The position numbers and the translations under genes are program-made. Below are positions 8,436 to 17,411 of a DNA stretch of 64,000 nucleotides, in pieces (the stretch's first letter is position 1; each line of letters starts with the position of its first letter). The notes below the pieces were generated by a model. The model was not told where the DNA came from and did not search any database. It saw nothing but the letters and a program-made list of their open reading frames with translations. The DNA is from JAMQPK01 sp963761975 (lineage in GTDB: Bacteria; Acidobacteriota; Vicinamibacteria; Vicinamibacterales; JAMQPK01), in assembly GCA_963761975.1 (NCBI GenBank), contig CAVXIR010000002.1, positions 310,001 to 374,000 of the forward strand, read 5' to 3'.

Positions 8436-8470
8436 CTGCTACCATCAGGGCCAAAACGCGGGGGGTCTGT

Positions 8471-10243
8471 ATGCGATTCATCATTGGAGCGCTGGCGCTC
8501 GCCGCAGTGCTTACGGCCGAGCAGGTTTCGTACGCGCAGGGCAAACCCTATCGAACGCTCAACGATACGTTTGCGCCTCCACAATTCACGTCGCTCGACG
8601 AGTGGAACCGGCGCGCCGCACACATCAAAGCGCTGATTCTCGCATCGGCCGGACTGTTGCCGATGCCCGAGCGGACACCGCTTCGCGCGAACGTGTTTGG
8701 CGACGTCAATCATCCCGATTACATCGTGTCGAAGGTGTACTTCGAAAGTCTCCCCGGATTTTTCGTGGCGGGAAACCTTTATCGACCGATTGGCCAGGGG
8801 CCTTTTCCAGCCATTCTTTCTCCACACGGACACTGGGCGTACGGCCGACTGGAGAACTCGGCGGTTGCCTCTGTGCCCGGCCGTGCGATCAACCTCGCAC
8901 GGCAGGGCTTCGTGGTGTTCACGTACGACATGGTCGGCTACAACGACAGCTGGCAGCTCCCGCATCGGTTGTTTGGCGGGCCAAGAGAGAAATTGTGGGG
9001 CCTGAGCGTCGCCGGCCTTCAGCTGTGGAATGGCATTCGTGGGCTCGACTTTCTCGAATCGCTCCCATACGTGCAGCGCGATGCGATTGGCGCAACAGGC
9101 GCGTCAGGCGGCGGCACGCAGGTGTTTCTGCTCGCCGCCGTCGACGAACGTGTCGCTGTCGCAGCGCCGGTCAACATGATCTCCCTTCAGATGCAGGGTG
9201 GGTGTTTGTGTGAGAACCAGCCCGGACTGCGGCTCGACACCACCAACGTGGAGATCGCGGCCACCATCGCGCCGAGGCCGCTGTTGATGGTCTCGGCGAC
9301 CGGCGACTGGACTGTGAACACGATGAAGCGAGAATATCCAGCGGTTCGAGCGTTGTACGCACTGAGAGGTGCGGTCGATCGCGTCCACGGCGTGCAGTTC
9401 GATGCACCTCACAACTACAATCGCGATTCGCGCGAAGCGGTCTACGCGTGGATGGCGCGATGGCTGCAGAAAGCGCCGGCAGACGTGAAGCGTGAGGAGC
9501 GTCCGTTCACGCCTGACCCGCTGCCCGATTTGCTTGTCTTTCATCAGCAGCCAGTGCCCATGAATGCCGTCACGGCTGCTCAACTCACGGAGAACTGGAT
9601 CGACACCGCACGTGGCCAGCTGTCGTCAACGCCTCTCGAGACGCGTGCGCGAGCGCTTCGGCTTGCGCTCGGGTTTGGCGCGCCATCAGGGACCGGGATG
9701 CCGGCGTCGGACGCGCCATCGCGCAACGCGTCGCCAGCGGGCAAGCGCACAGTGATCGTTGCCGGCATCGATGCGGCGCTCGAGCGCCATCTCCGCTCTG
9801 CAGGGTTCACCCTCAAGACAATCGACTTCACGCCGTTCGATGCCGAGGAGGCCGCCAAGATTGACCACTTCGATACGTACAACAGAACCGCTGCCAGCCA
9901 GCGCGTTGCGGACATCGTCGATGCGTTGCGCGCCGCGCCCGGTGCCGCGCTGCTGGCATCCGGAGACCACGCGCTTGCGGGATTGCTGGCCTCGGTGGTC
10001 GAGCCGGGCCGCAGGGTTGTGCTCGACGTCGGCGATTTCGATGCGACGAGCGATGCCGCCTTCGTGGAGCGTCTCTACATTCCCGGTCTCCGCCGAGCGG
10101 GCGATTTTGTAACGGCCACGGCGCTGATGGGTAATCGTGTCGTCATTCACAACACCAGCGATCGTTTCATGCCGGCCAGCACGGCCGTCCGGCGCGAAAA
10201 ACTGACGGCGCGGGAGATCGTCGCGCTGCTTCGGCAGCCATAA
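8471..10243 (+). CDS. Secreted alpha/beta-hydrolase (acetyl-xylan-esterase-like)
   Basis: 590 residues beginning with a signal peptide (MRFIIGALALAAVLTAEQVSYAQ). Residues ~60-335 form an alpha/beta hydrolase: SPHGHW oxyanion segment, nucleophile elbow GASGGGT (Ser ~212), acid in SATGDW (Asp ~279) and histidine in APHNYNRD (His ~313). The layout resembles bacterial acetyl esterases of the abhydrolase_7/cephalosporin-C-deacetylase type. The last ~250 residues form a separate region I do not recognise, with a pattern of short alpha/beta units. It follows the divergent PadR promoter by 75 bp. Probably acts on esterified carbohydrate or peptide outside the cytoplasm; substrate unknown. Confidence 0.75.
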   Translation: MRFIIGALALAAVLTAEQVSYAQGKPYRTLNDTFAPPQFTSLDEWNRRAAHIKALILASAGLLPMPERTPLRANVFGDVNHPDYIVSKVYFESLPGFFVAGNLYRPIGQGPFPAILSPHGHWAYGRLENSAVASVPGRAINLARQGFVVFTYDMVGYNDSWQLPHRLFGGPREKLWGLSVAGLQLWNGIRGLDFLESLPYVQRDAIGATGASGGGTQVFLLAAVDERVAVAAPVNMISLQMQGGCLCENQPGLRLDTTNVEIAATIAPRPLLMVSATGDWTVNTMKREYPAVRALYALRGAVDRVHGVQFDAPHNYNRDSREAVYAWMARWLQKAPADVKREERPFTPDPLPDLLVFHQQPVPMNAVTAAQLTENWIDTARGQLSSTPLETRARALRLALGFGAPSGTGMPASDAPSRNASPAGKRTVIVAGIDAALERHLRSAGFTLKTIDFTPFDAEEAAKIDHFDTYNRTAASQRVADIVDALRAAPGAALLASGDHALAGLLASVVEPGRRVVLDVGDFDATSDAAFVERLYIPGLRRAGDFVTATALMGNRVVIHNTSDRFMPASTAVRREKLTAREIVALLRQP

Positions 10244-10254
10244 GAAACCGTAAC

Positions 10255-10327
10255 GGGAGATTAGGAGACTAGGAGGGCCAGGAAATCCTTGTTAAGGAGT
10301 ATTCCTCCTAGCCTCCTGGTCTCCTTA
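10255..10327. repeat. 8-mer array with inverted arm (AGGAGATT family)
   Basis: Octamers GGAGATTA/GGAGACTA/GGAGGGCC on the left and CCTCCTAG/CCTCCTGG/TCTCCTTA on the right around TTGTTAAGGAGTATT. Three further members are at 13095, 38910 and 58412. The rest of this 188-bp gap (10328-10431) shows no other feature apart from a GAGGG ribosome-binding site before the next gene. Confidence 0.8.
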
Positions 10328-10431
10328 TGTCATTTGAATTCTCTGTGTCCCGTTTTAGTGCCCGAAACGTGAAAAGTTTGTGACACGGCCACTTTGAGCC
10401 CTTCATATCGTCTAATGGGTCAGAGGGCATC

Positions 10432-11874
10432 ATGAATACCACGCTTCGCGCGCTCAACGGGTTCGGGTTCGGCGCACGTACCGGCGACGGGAGGCGAGTC
10501 AACGACCCGCGCGGCTGGTTGCGTGCGCAATTGCAGGGCGGCGCGCCCATTCTTCGAGCGCCAATTGAGGCCTCGCCGAGTGCCATTGCCGAGGCGGTGC
10601 ACGCCTTCCGGACGATCGGTCAAGCCGGTGCCCAACAGCAGCAGGCGCGACAGCAGGCCCGTCGACGGTTGGTGGAGATTGCCGCGGCCGAGAGCCGCGC
10701 TGCGTTGACCGAGCGCGTGACGACCGATCGCCCGTTCGTCGAACGCCTCGTCAGCTTCTGGTCGAACCATCTGTGCGTGTCGGTTGGTGCCAAGGTGCTC
10801 GTTGCACCAGTTGCCGGCAGTTACGAGCGAGAAGCCATCAGGCCGCACGTGCTCGGACGCTTCGAAGAGATGGTGCTGGCCTCGGCGAAGCATCCGGCGA
10901 TGCTCGTGTACCTCGACAACCTCCAATCAATCGGTCCGAACTCCCGTGGGGGCCAGTTCAGCGGCCGTGGGCGCGGCCAGCCGCGCGGCTTGAATGAAAA
11001 CTACGCTCGAGAACTGCTCGAACTACATACGCTTGGCGTCGACGGAGGATACGCGCAGCAGGATGTGCAGGAGCTTGCGAAGATTCTGACTGGCTGGACG
11101 GTCAGCGGGCTTCTGCGCGGTGGACGTCCCCTCGACTCCGCTCGGGGCAGGCAGGGGATGCCGCAGCGCGGTCGTCGAGTCCTGACCCAGACCCAGGCCG
11201 ATCCGGACGGTTTCATCGGCTTTGCGTTCCAGGAGTCGCTGCACGAGCCGGGCGCAAAAACAGTGCTCGGCGCGAAATACAACGAGGCGGGAGAAGACGA
11301 AGGCGAGCGCGTGATTCGCGCGCTGTGCCATCACCCCTCAACATCACGCTTCGTGGCCACGAAGCTCGTCAAACACTTCGTGAGCGACGAGCCTCCGGCC
11401 GCGGCCGTCGATCGCATTGCCCGAGTGTTTCGCGACACCAGGGGCGATCTTCGGGCTGTGTCGCTGGCGCTCGTCGATCTTCCGGAAGCGTGGAGCGAAG
11501 ACGCTCGCAAGTTCCGGACACCACAGGACTGGCTTGTCGCCGTGCTGCGGGCGTTCAGCGCGACAGACGTCAGCGAAACCGCGATGCCGTTGCTGCGTCA
11601 GCTCCGACATCCGCTCTGGTCGCCGCAGTCGCCCAAGGGATTTGGCGACACCACACAGGAGTGGGCCGATCCCGATTCGCTGTTGAACCGCGCCGAGCTC
11701 GCACGGACGGTTGCCCGGCGGCTTCGGACGCAGCGGATCGATCCGCGCAGTCTGCTCGAGGTCGTCGATGTTCCCTCGGCCGACCCGCTTCGGACGCTTC
11801 TCGCAGACACCTCGATCTCGGTGGACGATCGCATTGCGCTCGCGCTGGCCGGACCCGCTTTTCAATGGAGATGA
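10432..11874 (+). CDS. DUF1800 family protein
   Basis: 480 residues of the DUF1800 family: NGFGFGART at the N-terminus, VERLVSFWSNHLCVS, LNENYARELLELHTLGVDGGY and AKILTGWTVSG are signature segments. Known context: DUF1800 genes are almost always followed by DUF1501 genes in Planctomycetes, Acidobacteria and Bacteroidetes; the biochemical role is not established. Here the DUF1501 gene follows with its ATG three bases after the stop and the upstream ATGACC overlapping the stop, so they are one transcription unit. No clear signal peptide in this copy. A GAGGG precedes the ATG. Confidence 0.88.
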   Translation: MNTTLRALNGFGFGARTGDGRRVNDPRGWLRAQLQGGAPILRAPIEASPSAIAEAVHAFRTIGQAGAQQQQARQQARRRLVEIAAAESRAALTERVTTDRPFVERLVSFWSNHLCVSVGAKVLVAPVAGSYEREAIRPHVLGRFEEMVLASAKHPAMLVYLDNLQSIGPNSRGGQFSGRGRGQPRGLNENYARELLELHTLGVDGGYAQQDVQELAKILTGWTVSGLLRGGRPLDSARGRQGMPQRGRRVLTQTQADPDGFIGFAFQESLHEPGAKTVLGAKYNEAGEDEGERVIRALCHHPSTSRFVATKLVKHFVSDEPPAAAVDRIARVFRDTRGDLRAVSLALVDLPEAWSEDARKFRTPQDWLVAVLRAFSATDVSETAMPLLRQLRHPLWSPQSPKGFGDTTQEWADPDSLLNRAELARTVARRLRTQRIDPRSLLEVVDVPSADPLRTLLADTSISVDDRIALALAGPAFQWR

Positions 11875-11876
11875 CC

Positions 11877-13040
11877 ATGAACCGCCGCACCTTCGTCCGC
11901 AACATGTGTCTCGGCGGAATCGCCACGTTTGGTTTCCCCGTCGTCAACTTCGCTCAGGTGAAGCAGCCGGGCCGATTCGTATTTGTGCTCCTCAGGGGCG
12001 GCTTCGATGGTCTTGCGGCCGTTGTTCCGTTCGGTGATCCGTCGTACCGATCGCTCCGAAGTGGTTTTGCATTTGAAGAGTCGGAGCTGGCCGGGTTGAA
12101 CGACACGTTTGGACTGGCACCGGGCTTGGCGCCGATGCGCGAGCTGTGGCAGCAGAACGAGCTTGCCGTGCTGCATGCGATGGCCATTCCCTATCGAACG
12201 CGAAGTCACTTCGACGGACAGGCGATTCTCGAAACAGGGATCGATCGCCCGATTGGCTCATCCGACGGGTGGCTGAATCGCCTGCTCCAAGTGATGACCG
12301 GACAACGGTCGGGAATTGCGATCGCGTCGGGCATGCCGCGTTCGCTTACCGGTTCGTTCAACGTGCAGACGTGGTCGCCAACGCAGCTCGGCGCCGTGGA
12401 CGATGCGTATCTCGACCGGTTGTCGACGCTCTATCGCACCGACAAGGTTCTGTACGGCCGTTTCGAAGCCGCGGTGCAGCAGCAGGATCTGGTCGGCGAA
12501 GAGCCGATGGCCGGAGGTAACGCGCGGCGTGGCGGTATCACGCCTCTCATGAGAGCCGCCGCGAAGATTCTTCGTCAAGACGGCGGTCCCAATATCGCCG
12601 CTGTCGAGTTCAGCGGATGGGACACACACGCGAACCAGGGCCTGGCCGGCGGAGCCCTCGATCGCTTGCTCGGCCAGCTCGCAGAAGGCTTGATGGCGTT
12701 CCGCACCGACATGGGCCCCGCATGGTCGAACACAACGGTTGTCGTGATGACCGAGTTCGGGCGAACCGCCCGCCCGAATGGCACTCGCGGAACAGATCAC
12801 GGTACGGCAGGCGCGGGGTTTGTGATCGGGCCCACCGTTGCGCGTTCCACTGTGTTTTCAGATTGGCCTGGTCTTGGCGATCGCGTGCTGTTCGAGGGGC
12901 GCGACCTGAAGCCGACGCTCGACACCCGCGCGGTGCTGAAGGGTGCGATTGCCGCGACGTTCGATCTGACGCCCACGCAAGCCGATCGTGTATTTCCCGG
13001 GTCGAGTGCCGTCCACGGTCTTTACGATTTGATGGGTTGA
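11877..13040 (+). CDS. DUF1501 family Tat-exported protein
   Basis: 387 residues. Twin-arginine signal MNRRTFVRNMCLGGIATFGFP, then the DUF1501 core: FVFVLLRGGFDGLAAVVP, HAMAIPYRTRSHFDGQ, FSGWDTHANQG, VVVMTEFGRTARPNGTRGTDHGTAG. DUF1501 proteins share the alkaline-phosphatase/sulfatase fold, and the DTH and DHG motifs are the likely metal ligands. I chose ATG 11877 because GGAG lies six bases upstream and the Tat signal begins there; ATGs at 11865 and 11871 are alternatives. Its partner is the DUF1800 gene directly upstream. Exact function unknown. Confidence 0.9.
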   Translation: MNRRTFVRNMCLGGIATFGFPVVNFAQVKQPGRFVFVLLRGGFDGLAAVVPFGDPSYRSLRSGFAFEESELAGLNDTFGLAPGLAPMRELWQQNELAVLHAMAIPYRTRSHFDGQAILETGIDRPIGSSDGWLNRLLQVMTGQRSGIAIASGMPRSLTGSFNVQTWSPTQLGAVDDAYLDRLSTLYRTDKVLYGRFEAAVQQQDLVGEEPMAGGNARRGGITPLMRAAAKILRQDGGPNIAAVEFSGWDTHANQGLAGGALDRLLGQLAEGLMAFRTDMGPAWSNTTVVVMTEFGRTARPNGTRGTDHGTAGAGFVIGPTVARSTVFSDWPGLGDRVLFEGRDLKPTLDTRAVLKGAIAATFDLTPTQADRVFPGSSAVHGLYDLMG

Positions 13041-13094
13041 AACGAAGAGACGCGACACAGAGTCACAGAGGCACAGAGACGTCAGGCCTTCAAA

Positions 13095-13147
13095 CAGGAG
13101 ATCAAGAGATCAGGAGATCTTAAGAAGAGATTTTCCTGAACTCTTCG
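13095..13147. repeat. 8-mer array with inverted arm (AGGAGATT family)
   Basis: CAGGAGAT/CAAGAGAT/CAGGAGAT then TTAAGAAGAGATTTT then CCTGAACT/CTTCG. Same family as 10255-10327, 38910-38974 and 58412-58466. Confidence 0.7.
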
Positions 13148-13238
13148 TTCTTCAGGCCGTAAAAAACTCTGTATGACAAATGTCTGGAATTTCACGTTTT
13201 TGACAAGAAATTCTTTGCTGCGAACAGTGCAGCGTGAT

Positions 13239-13285
13239 GAAACCACGAAGGCACGAAACACGAAGACACGACGGCACGATGCGAC
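13239..13285 (+). repeat. CACGAAGG octamer array
   Basis: Imperfect tandem 8-9-mers CCACGAAG GCACGAAA CACGAAGA CACGACGG CACGATG. The same unit occurs at 22291-22338, 28755-28783, 29664-29696 and, in frame inside a gene, at 36251-36313. Confidence 0.75.
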
Positions 13286-13331
13286 GAGCCGGACGATTTC
13301 CGTGAGTGTCGCCAGGGCACTCGGTGCACGT

Positions 13332-13465
13332 GCATCGACTTCGTGGGCCGCGTAGGCGGCCCACCCACGAACGAGACGAGGCACGAATACAAGAGCGACT
13401 GAGTTCCTGGCTCTTGATATTCGTGCCTCGTCTCGTTCGTGTGCGCCGAGGCGCGAAGTCGATGC
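13332..13465. ncRNA. Cloverleaf element, copy 1 (structured DNA or candidate RNA)
   Basis: 134 bp bounded by perfect 12-nt inverted arms GCATCGACTTCG (13332-13343) and CGAAGTCGATGC (13454-13465). Inside are three hairpins: a perfect 8-bp stem with GTAG loop (13344-13363); a ~31-bp stem (13366-13396 with 13410-13441) interrupted by one asymmetric internal loop, C opposite GA; and a short GCGCC/GGCGC stem (13443-13454). It forms a four-way junction. Copy 2 (29774-29911) keeps the arms and the internal loop while the stem differences I compared are compensated. Listed as ncRNA only because of the covariation; strand and transcription are unknown, and a mobile-DNA or protein-binding cruciform role is equally possible. 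Confidence 0.6.
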
Positions 13466-13578
13466 CTGTTCTCGGAATGATCCAGGCTCACCGGGCAGCT
13501 CTGTGTCTCTGTGCCTCTGTGTCGAGTTCTCCAGCTGCCGCTGGATCGCGTCCTCCAGGTCCGTAATAAACTCTCGAC

Positions 13579-14667
13579 GTGCCGGAACGGTATCGAGCCG
13601 ACAACCTCGTCATGTTTGCCTCGGCTCTCCTCGACAAGGCAGGAATGCCGCGCGATCGATCGCGGACGATGGCCGATGTCATGGTCGAGGCTGATTTGCT
13701 CGGCCACGATACGCACGGTCTCGATCAGCTCGCCGGTTATCTGGAACAGATTAGAGACGGGTTACTGGCGACTTCTGGCGAACCCGAAGTGGTCGCCGAT
13801 CTCGGCTCGGCCCTGACGTGGGATGGCCATCGTCTGCCTGGGCACTGGCTGGTGAAACGGGCCATTTCCGAAGCCCGCGACCGCATCCTCGCGCATCCGG
13901 TCGTGACCATCGTTATTGGCCGGGGTCATCACATCGGATGCCTGCAGGCATATCTGAAGGCTGTGACCGATGCCGGTCTCATCATCTTGTTGACCTGCTC
14001 CGACCCGGCGGGCACTGGCGTGACTCCTCACGGCGGCGTGGCATCACGCATTTCGCCGAATCCGCTGGCGGCAGGGTTTCCGACCGGCGGCGATCCGATC
14101 CTCATCGACATCAGCAGCTCGACCTCGACCAACGCGATGAACAAGCGGCGTGTCGCAATCGGTGAGCGCCTGCCGGGTCTCTGGCTCGTCGACGCCGATG
14201 GCCAGCCGACCGACGATCCGCGCGTGCTGGCTGGCGACAGGCCCGGCGCCATGCTGCCTCTTGGGGGAGTCGAGCTCGGCCACAAGGGCTTCGCCCTCGC
14301 GCTCATGGTCGAGGCGTTGACGTCTGGACTTGCCGGCCACGGACGTTCCGAAAAGCCGAAGCCGTGGACGGCGTCAATCTTCGTGCAACTGATCGATCCC
14401 GATGCGTTCGGCGGACGCGATGCGTTCACGCGCGAGATGGAGCATCTCGTGGAGTTGTGTCATACGACGCCGGTTGCGCCCGGTCATTCGCCGGTTCGAC
14501 TTCCGGGAGAGGGCGCGCTTGCACGCCGACGCCGGCAGATTCGCGAGGGCATTGAGCTCCATGAAGGGATCCTGCCTGCGCTGGCGCCATGGGCAACACG
14601 ATTCGGCGTCGCGATGGTAGCGCCCGTTATTTCGACAACAGGGCCGGCCAGTTCACCACCACTGTGA
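13579..14667 (+). CDS. Malate/L-lactate dehydrogenase family (Ldh_2-type) oxidoreductase
   Basis: 362 residues of the malate/lactate/ureidoglycolate dehydrogenase superfamily that is unrelated to classic LDH: VMVEADLLGHDTHGLDQL, IGRGHHIGCLQAYLK, ISPNPLAAGFPTGGDPILIDIS and VELGHKGFALALMVEAL are signature segments. Family enzymes reduce 2-oxoacids with NAD(P)H. The catalytic histidine lies in the GHDTHG segment. The start is a GTG with little Shine-Dalgarno. The gene is convergent with the receptor kinase and the two coding sequences overlap by 41 bp at their 3' ends. Substrate not predictable; no pathway neighbours. Confidence 0.85.
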   Translation: MPERYRADNLVMFASALLDKAGMPRDRSRTMADVMVEADLLGHDTHGLDQLAGYLEQIRDGLLATSGEPEVVADLGSALTWDGHRLPGHWLVKRAISEARDRILAHPVVTIVIGRGHHIGCLQAYLKAVTDAGLIILLTCSDPAGTGVTPHGGVASRISPNPLAAGFPTGGDPILIDISSSTSTNAMNKRRVAIGERLPGLWLVDADGQPTDDPRVLAGDRPGAMLPLGGVELGHKGFALALMVEALTSGLAGHGRSEKPKPWTASIFVQLIDPDAFGGRDAFTREMEHLVELCHTTPVAPGHSPVRLPGEGALARRRRQIREGIELHEGILPALAPWATRFGVAMVAPVISTTGPASSPPL

Positions 14668-17272
14668 GGGGGGCTGGGTTGTCTTCCAACGCCTCAGTCA
14701 AAAAGAATCGTTTGCCATCCTTGCTGACCGCATACTGGTGAGGGTGGTTTCCTGCAAGGGAGAGCCCGCTCTGGAACACTCGCTGTTCTCCGAGCACATT
14801 GAAGTGTGGAGTCGTCGAGACCGCGACGGCCATGATCTGACCGTCGCCGGCCACATAGAACAGTTCCCGGCCGTCACCTCGCCATCGAGGATTGCTCCCC
14901 GCATTAGGAGAGATCCTCCAGTTGCTGCCGTCCGCTGGAAATGGCTGCACATACACGTCGTACCCGCCAGATTCGCGTGAGGTGTAAGCGAGCAGACGTC
15001 CATCAGGGGAGAAATGCGCAGAACCACCCGCGTCGAAGTTGCCTACGATGATCGGCACCGGCTTCTGGTTACCGTAACGGGGAAGGGTCCACAAGTCCCT
15101 TCCGGGCATAGTCCCGGCTGTGCCTGTGGTGTACAGGAGCTGCCGGCCATCGGGCGACCACTGGAGTGGCATGAGCTGCTCGCCCTGCACGAGTCGTGAT
15201 TCCGCACCTTGGCCGTTCGCGTTCTTCTCCACGATACTGAACGTCGGTCCCTTCGATCCCGTCCGAAACGACAGTCGCGTGCCATCCACAGACCAGATTG
15301 GAGCCAATTCGATTTCCGACGTTGAGGTCACTCTCGCCGTGCGTCGGTCCGCGATGTCAAGAACCCAGATATCGCCGTCTCCGCTAAGCGCGAGCCGCTG
15401 TTCATCAGGCGACAATTCAACTGACACATGCTGGCCCCTTGCAACGAGGACATCTTTTGCGCCACTCGTGCGATCGACCACGACGACACCTCGCTCGGAC
15501 GGCGGGTTCGTCAGGCGATACGCGAGGATTCCATTGAGCGACACGCCAAATCCGGGACGGCCGTTCGCGGCTCGCCGGATGTTCCTCGCCAGCGTGAACA
15601 CATCGTTCCCCACCCCTCCGGTGACGGCATCGAACGTTCGCGCGCGGAGATTGCCGTCGCTCGCATAGAGCACGTACCCGGGATCCGCGTAGAACGCCTT
15701 CGATTCGGCCTTGAACAGCTCGCGAGAAATCGAACCGTCGAGCGAGCCCAACTTGATGGCCTGCGTTCCCGCGACAAAGTACAGAAAGCGCCGACCGTCC
15801 GGTAGAAAATGCGGCTGGCGGTGCGCCGTCTCTCCCTTGCTCCGATCCACAGTGGTGACCGGCGTAGCAGCGCCTCCTTCAGCGGACACCTGAAACAACC
15901 CGCTGCCGCCTTCCGGTGAGAACAGAATGATGCCGTGCTCGTTCCACGCTCCCCCTTCACTACCAGGTGCGTCACAGACGATACGGGCCTGCCCTCCGTC
16001 GACGTCGATGACTTTCAGCTTGCCTTCCGTGACAAACGCTATCGACCTGCTGTCGGGCGACCAGAAGTAGTTGCCGCCGATGATGCCGTCGCTCCCCTGG
16101 ACGCGCCGCCACTCCAGCGAGTCAACCGCGCGAAGCCAGAGCACGTTGGAGCCACCCATGACCCAAATCGTACCGAGCAGGCGTCCGTCCGGAGAGAGCG
16201 ATGGGAATGGCGCCAGCGGAGCTGTGCTCAACGTTACGTTATCTGGTGGATTCACCGAAAACATGACTGGCAGTCGAACCGCCGATGCGACAGGTTCGCG
16301 CGTGAACAGATTCCACAGAAGAAGTGTCGCAATGACGAGGGCGATCACCCCTGCAGCCGTGTAGAGCGTCCGACGACTCGCGGGAGCCCGCTCGGCGGTC
16401 TTCGGGACCAGTTGAGGGTTCCCCGATATCCACCGCAGCTCCCTCAAGACATCGCCGGCAGTCTGCCACCGTTCCTCGGGATTCTTTTCAACACATCGCA
16501 CCACGAGGTGATCGACGAGAGGGGACGCCAGCGGCTGCGTTCGCGATACAGGCGGCAGTTCATCTTTGAGGATCGCACCGATGATGCTGGCCTGACTCTT
16601 CCCCTCGAACGCACGCCGTCCGGTAATCATTTCGAACAGGATGATGCCGAGCGCGAAGATATCCGATCGTTCGCTTCCGACACCACCTTCCAGTTGCTCC
16701 GGCGACATGTACTGAAGCGTGCCGAGAAGGGTGCCCTGCCCGGTCAGCGAGTGAGGCGTCGTCGGCAACGTTGACAATCCGGAGCCCGCCGCGGGCGTCA
16801 CTGATTTGGCGAGACCAAAATCGAGAAGCTTGGCTCCGGCCTTCGTCAGCATCACGTTGCCGGGCTTCAAGTCGCGGTGCACGATACCTCGTCGGTGCGC
16901 CATGTCGAGCGCGTCGGCAATCTGTGTCGCACACAAGAGCGCCTGGTCGACGGGCAATGCGCCCTTCTCGAGACGCGTCGCCAATGTCTCGCCCTCGAGA
17001 TATTCCATCACGAGAAAATCCGTACGATCGTGCCGGCCAACGTCATGCAGCACGCAGATGTGGGGATGATTGAGGGCGGCGATCGCCTTGGCCTCTCGAT
17101 CGAAGCGCTCGCGGAAATCGGGTTCGGCGGCAAACGCGGATGGGAGGACTTTGAGGGCCACCGCGCGATCGAGCCGCGTATCGCGCGCGCGATACACTTC
17201 GCCCATGCCGCCGGCCCCGATGAAGGCGACGATTTCATAGGCGCCGAGACGAGCGCCGGGCGCTAATGGCAC
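14627..17272 (-). CDS. Receptor-like Ser/Thr protein kinase with TolB/WD40 C-terminus
   Basis: 881 residues. Cytoplasmic kinase domain ~11-285: glycine loop IGAGGMGEV (18-26), ATP-binding lysine ~41 (ALKVLP), catalytic loop HRDLKPGN (Asp ~134), DFG 151-153, and GTLQYMSPEQLEGG activation segment. A single membrane helix follows (AGVIALVIATLLLWNLF, ~310-326), then ~550 residues of beta-propeller repeats of the TolB/WD40-like kind (for example DGRLLAYTSRESGGYDVYVQPFP). All catalytic residues are present, so it should be active. The architecture is very common in Acidobacteria; the propeller is presumed periplasmic. The start is a GTG. Target proteins unknown. Confidence 0.93.
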   Translation of the reverse strand: MPLAPGARLGAYEIVAFIGAGGMGEVYRARDTRLDRAVALKVLPSAFAAEPDFRERFDREAKAIAALNHPHICVLHDVGRHDRTDFLVMEYLEGETLATRLEKGALPVDQALLCATQIADALDMAHRRGIVHRDLKPGNVMLTKAGAKLLDFGLAKSVTPAAGSGLSTLPTTPHSLTGQGTLLGTLQYMSPEQLEGGVGSERSDIFALGIILFEMITGRRAFEGKSQASIIGAILKDELPPVSRTQPLASPLVDHLVVRCVEKNPEERWQTAGDVLRELRWISGNPQLVPKTAERAPASRRTLYTAAGVIALVIATLLLWNLFTREPVASAVRLPVMFSVNPPDNVTLSTAPLAPFPSLSPDGRLLGTIWVMGGSNVLWLRAVDSLEWRRVQGSDGIIGGNYFWSPDSRSIAFVTEGKLKVIDVDGGQARIVCDAPGSEGGAWNEHGIILFSPEGGSGLFQVSAEGGAATPVTTVDRSKGETAHRQPHFLPDGRRFLYFVAGTQAIKLGSLDGSISRELFKAESKAFYADPGYVLYASDGNLRARTFDAVTGGVGNDVFTLARNIRRAANGRPGFGVSLNGILAYRLTNPPSERGVVVVDRTSGAKDVLVARGQHVSVELSPDEQRLALSGDGDIWVLDIADRRTARVTSTSEIELAPIWSVDGTRLSFRTGSKGPTFSIVEKNANGQGAESRLVQGEQLMPLQWSPDGRQLLYTTGTAGTMPGRDLWTLPRYGNQKPVPIIVGNFDAGGSAHFSPDGRLLAYTSRESGGYDVYVQPFPADGSNWRISPNAGSNPRWRGDGRELFYVAGDGQIMAVAVSTTPHFNVLGEQRVFQSGLSLAGNHPHQYAVSKDGKRFFLTEALEDNPAPLTVVVNWPALLSK

Positions 17273-17411
17273 TTGCGAAGAGTACGCGAAGTATGCGGCA
17301 TGGCCAAGAAACTACTTGACGGCTCGCTGTGTCCTTGCCGCGTTGTAGCGCGACTCGATCACTTCGAGTACAAAGTTGTGCTCGGCCTGCGTGGGGTACA
17401 CTTTCCCGCAC

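Larger units (their letters stand above)
13041..13578. other. 538-bp non-coding composite repeat region
   Basis: No convincing gene. In order: GACACAGAG/CACAGAGG octamers (13053-13080), an AGGAGATT-family array (13095-13147), CACGAAGG octamers (13239-13285), the cloverleaf element (13332-13465), and an inverted copy of the first octamers, CTCTGTGT/CTCTGTGC (13499-13524). The outer octamer arms are complementary, so the whole block is a nested palindrome. Open frames here consist of translated repeats. Confidence 0.75.

Noticed and set aside
11325..11876. N-terminal extension of the DUF1501 reading frame
   Set aside because: The frame is open far upstream but overlaps the DUF1800 gene, has shadow composition, and the Tat signal and GGAG fix the start at 11877.
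13053..13524. Insertion sequence or MITE
   Set aside because: No transposase frame and no clear target-site duplication could be seen around the inverted arms; kept as a structured element instead.
17273..17411. Promoter pair between the kinase and DUF5916 genes
   Set aside because: Only isolated TTGACG and AT-poor candidates with wrong spacing; no hexamer pair good enough to report.
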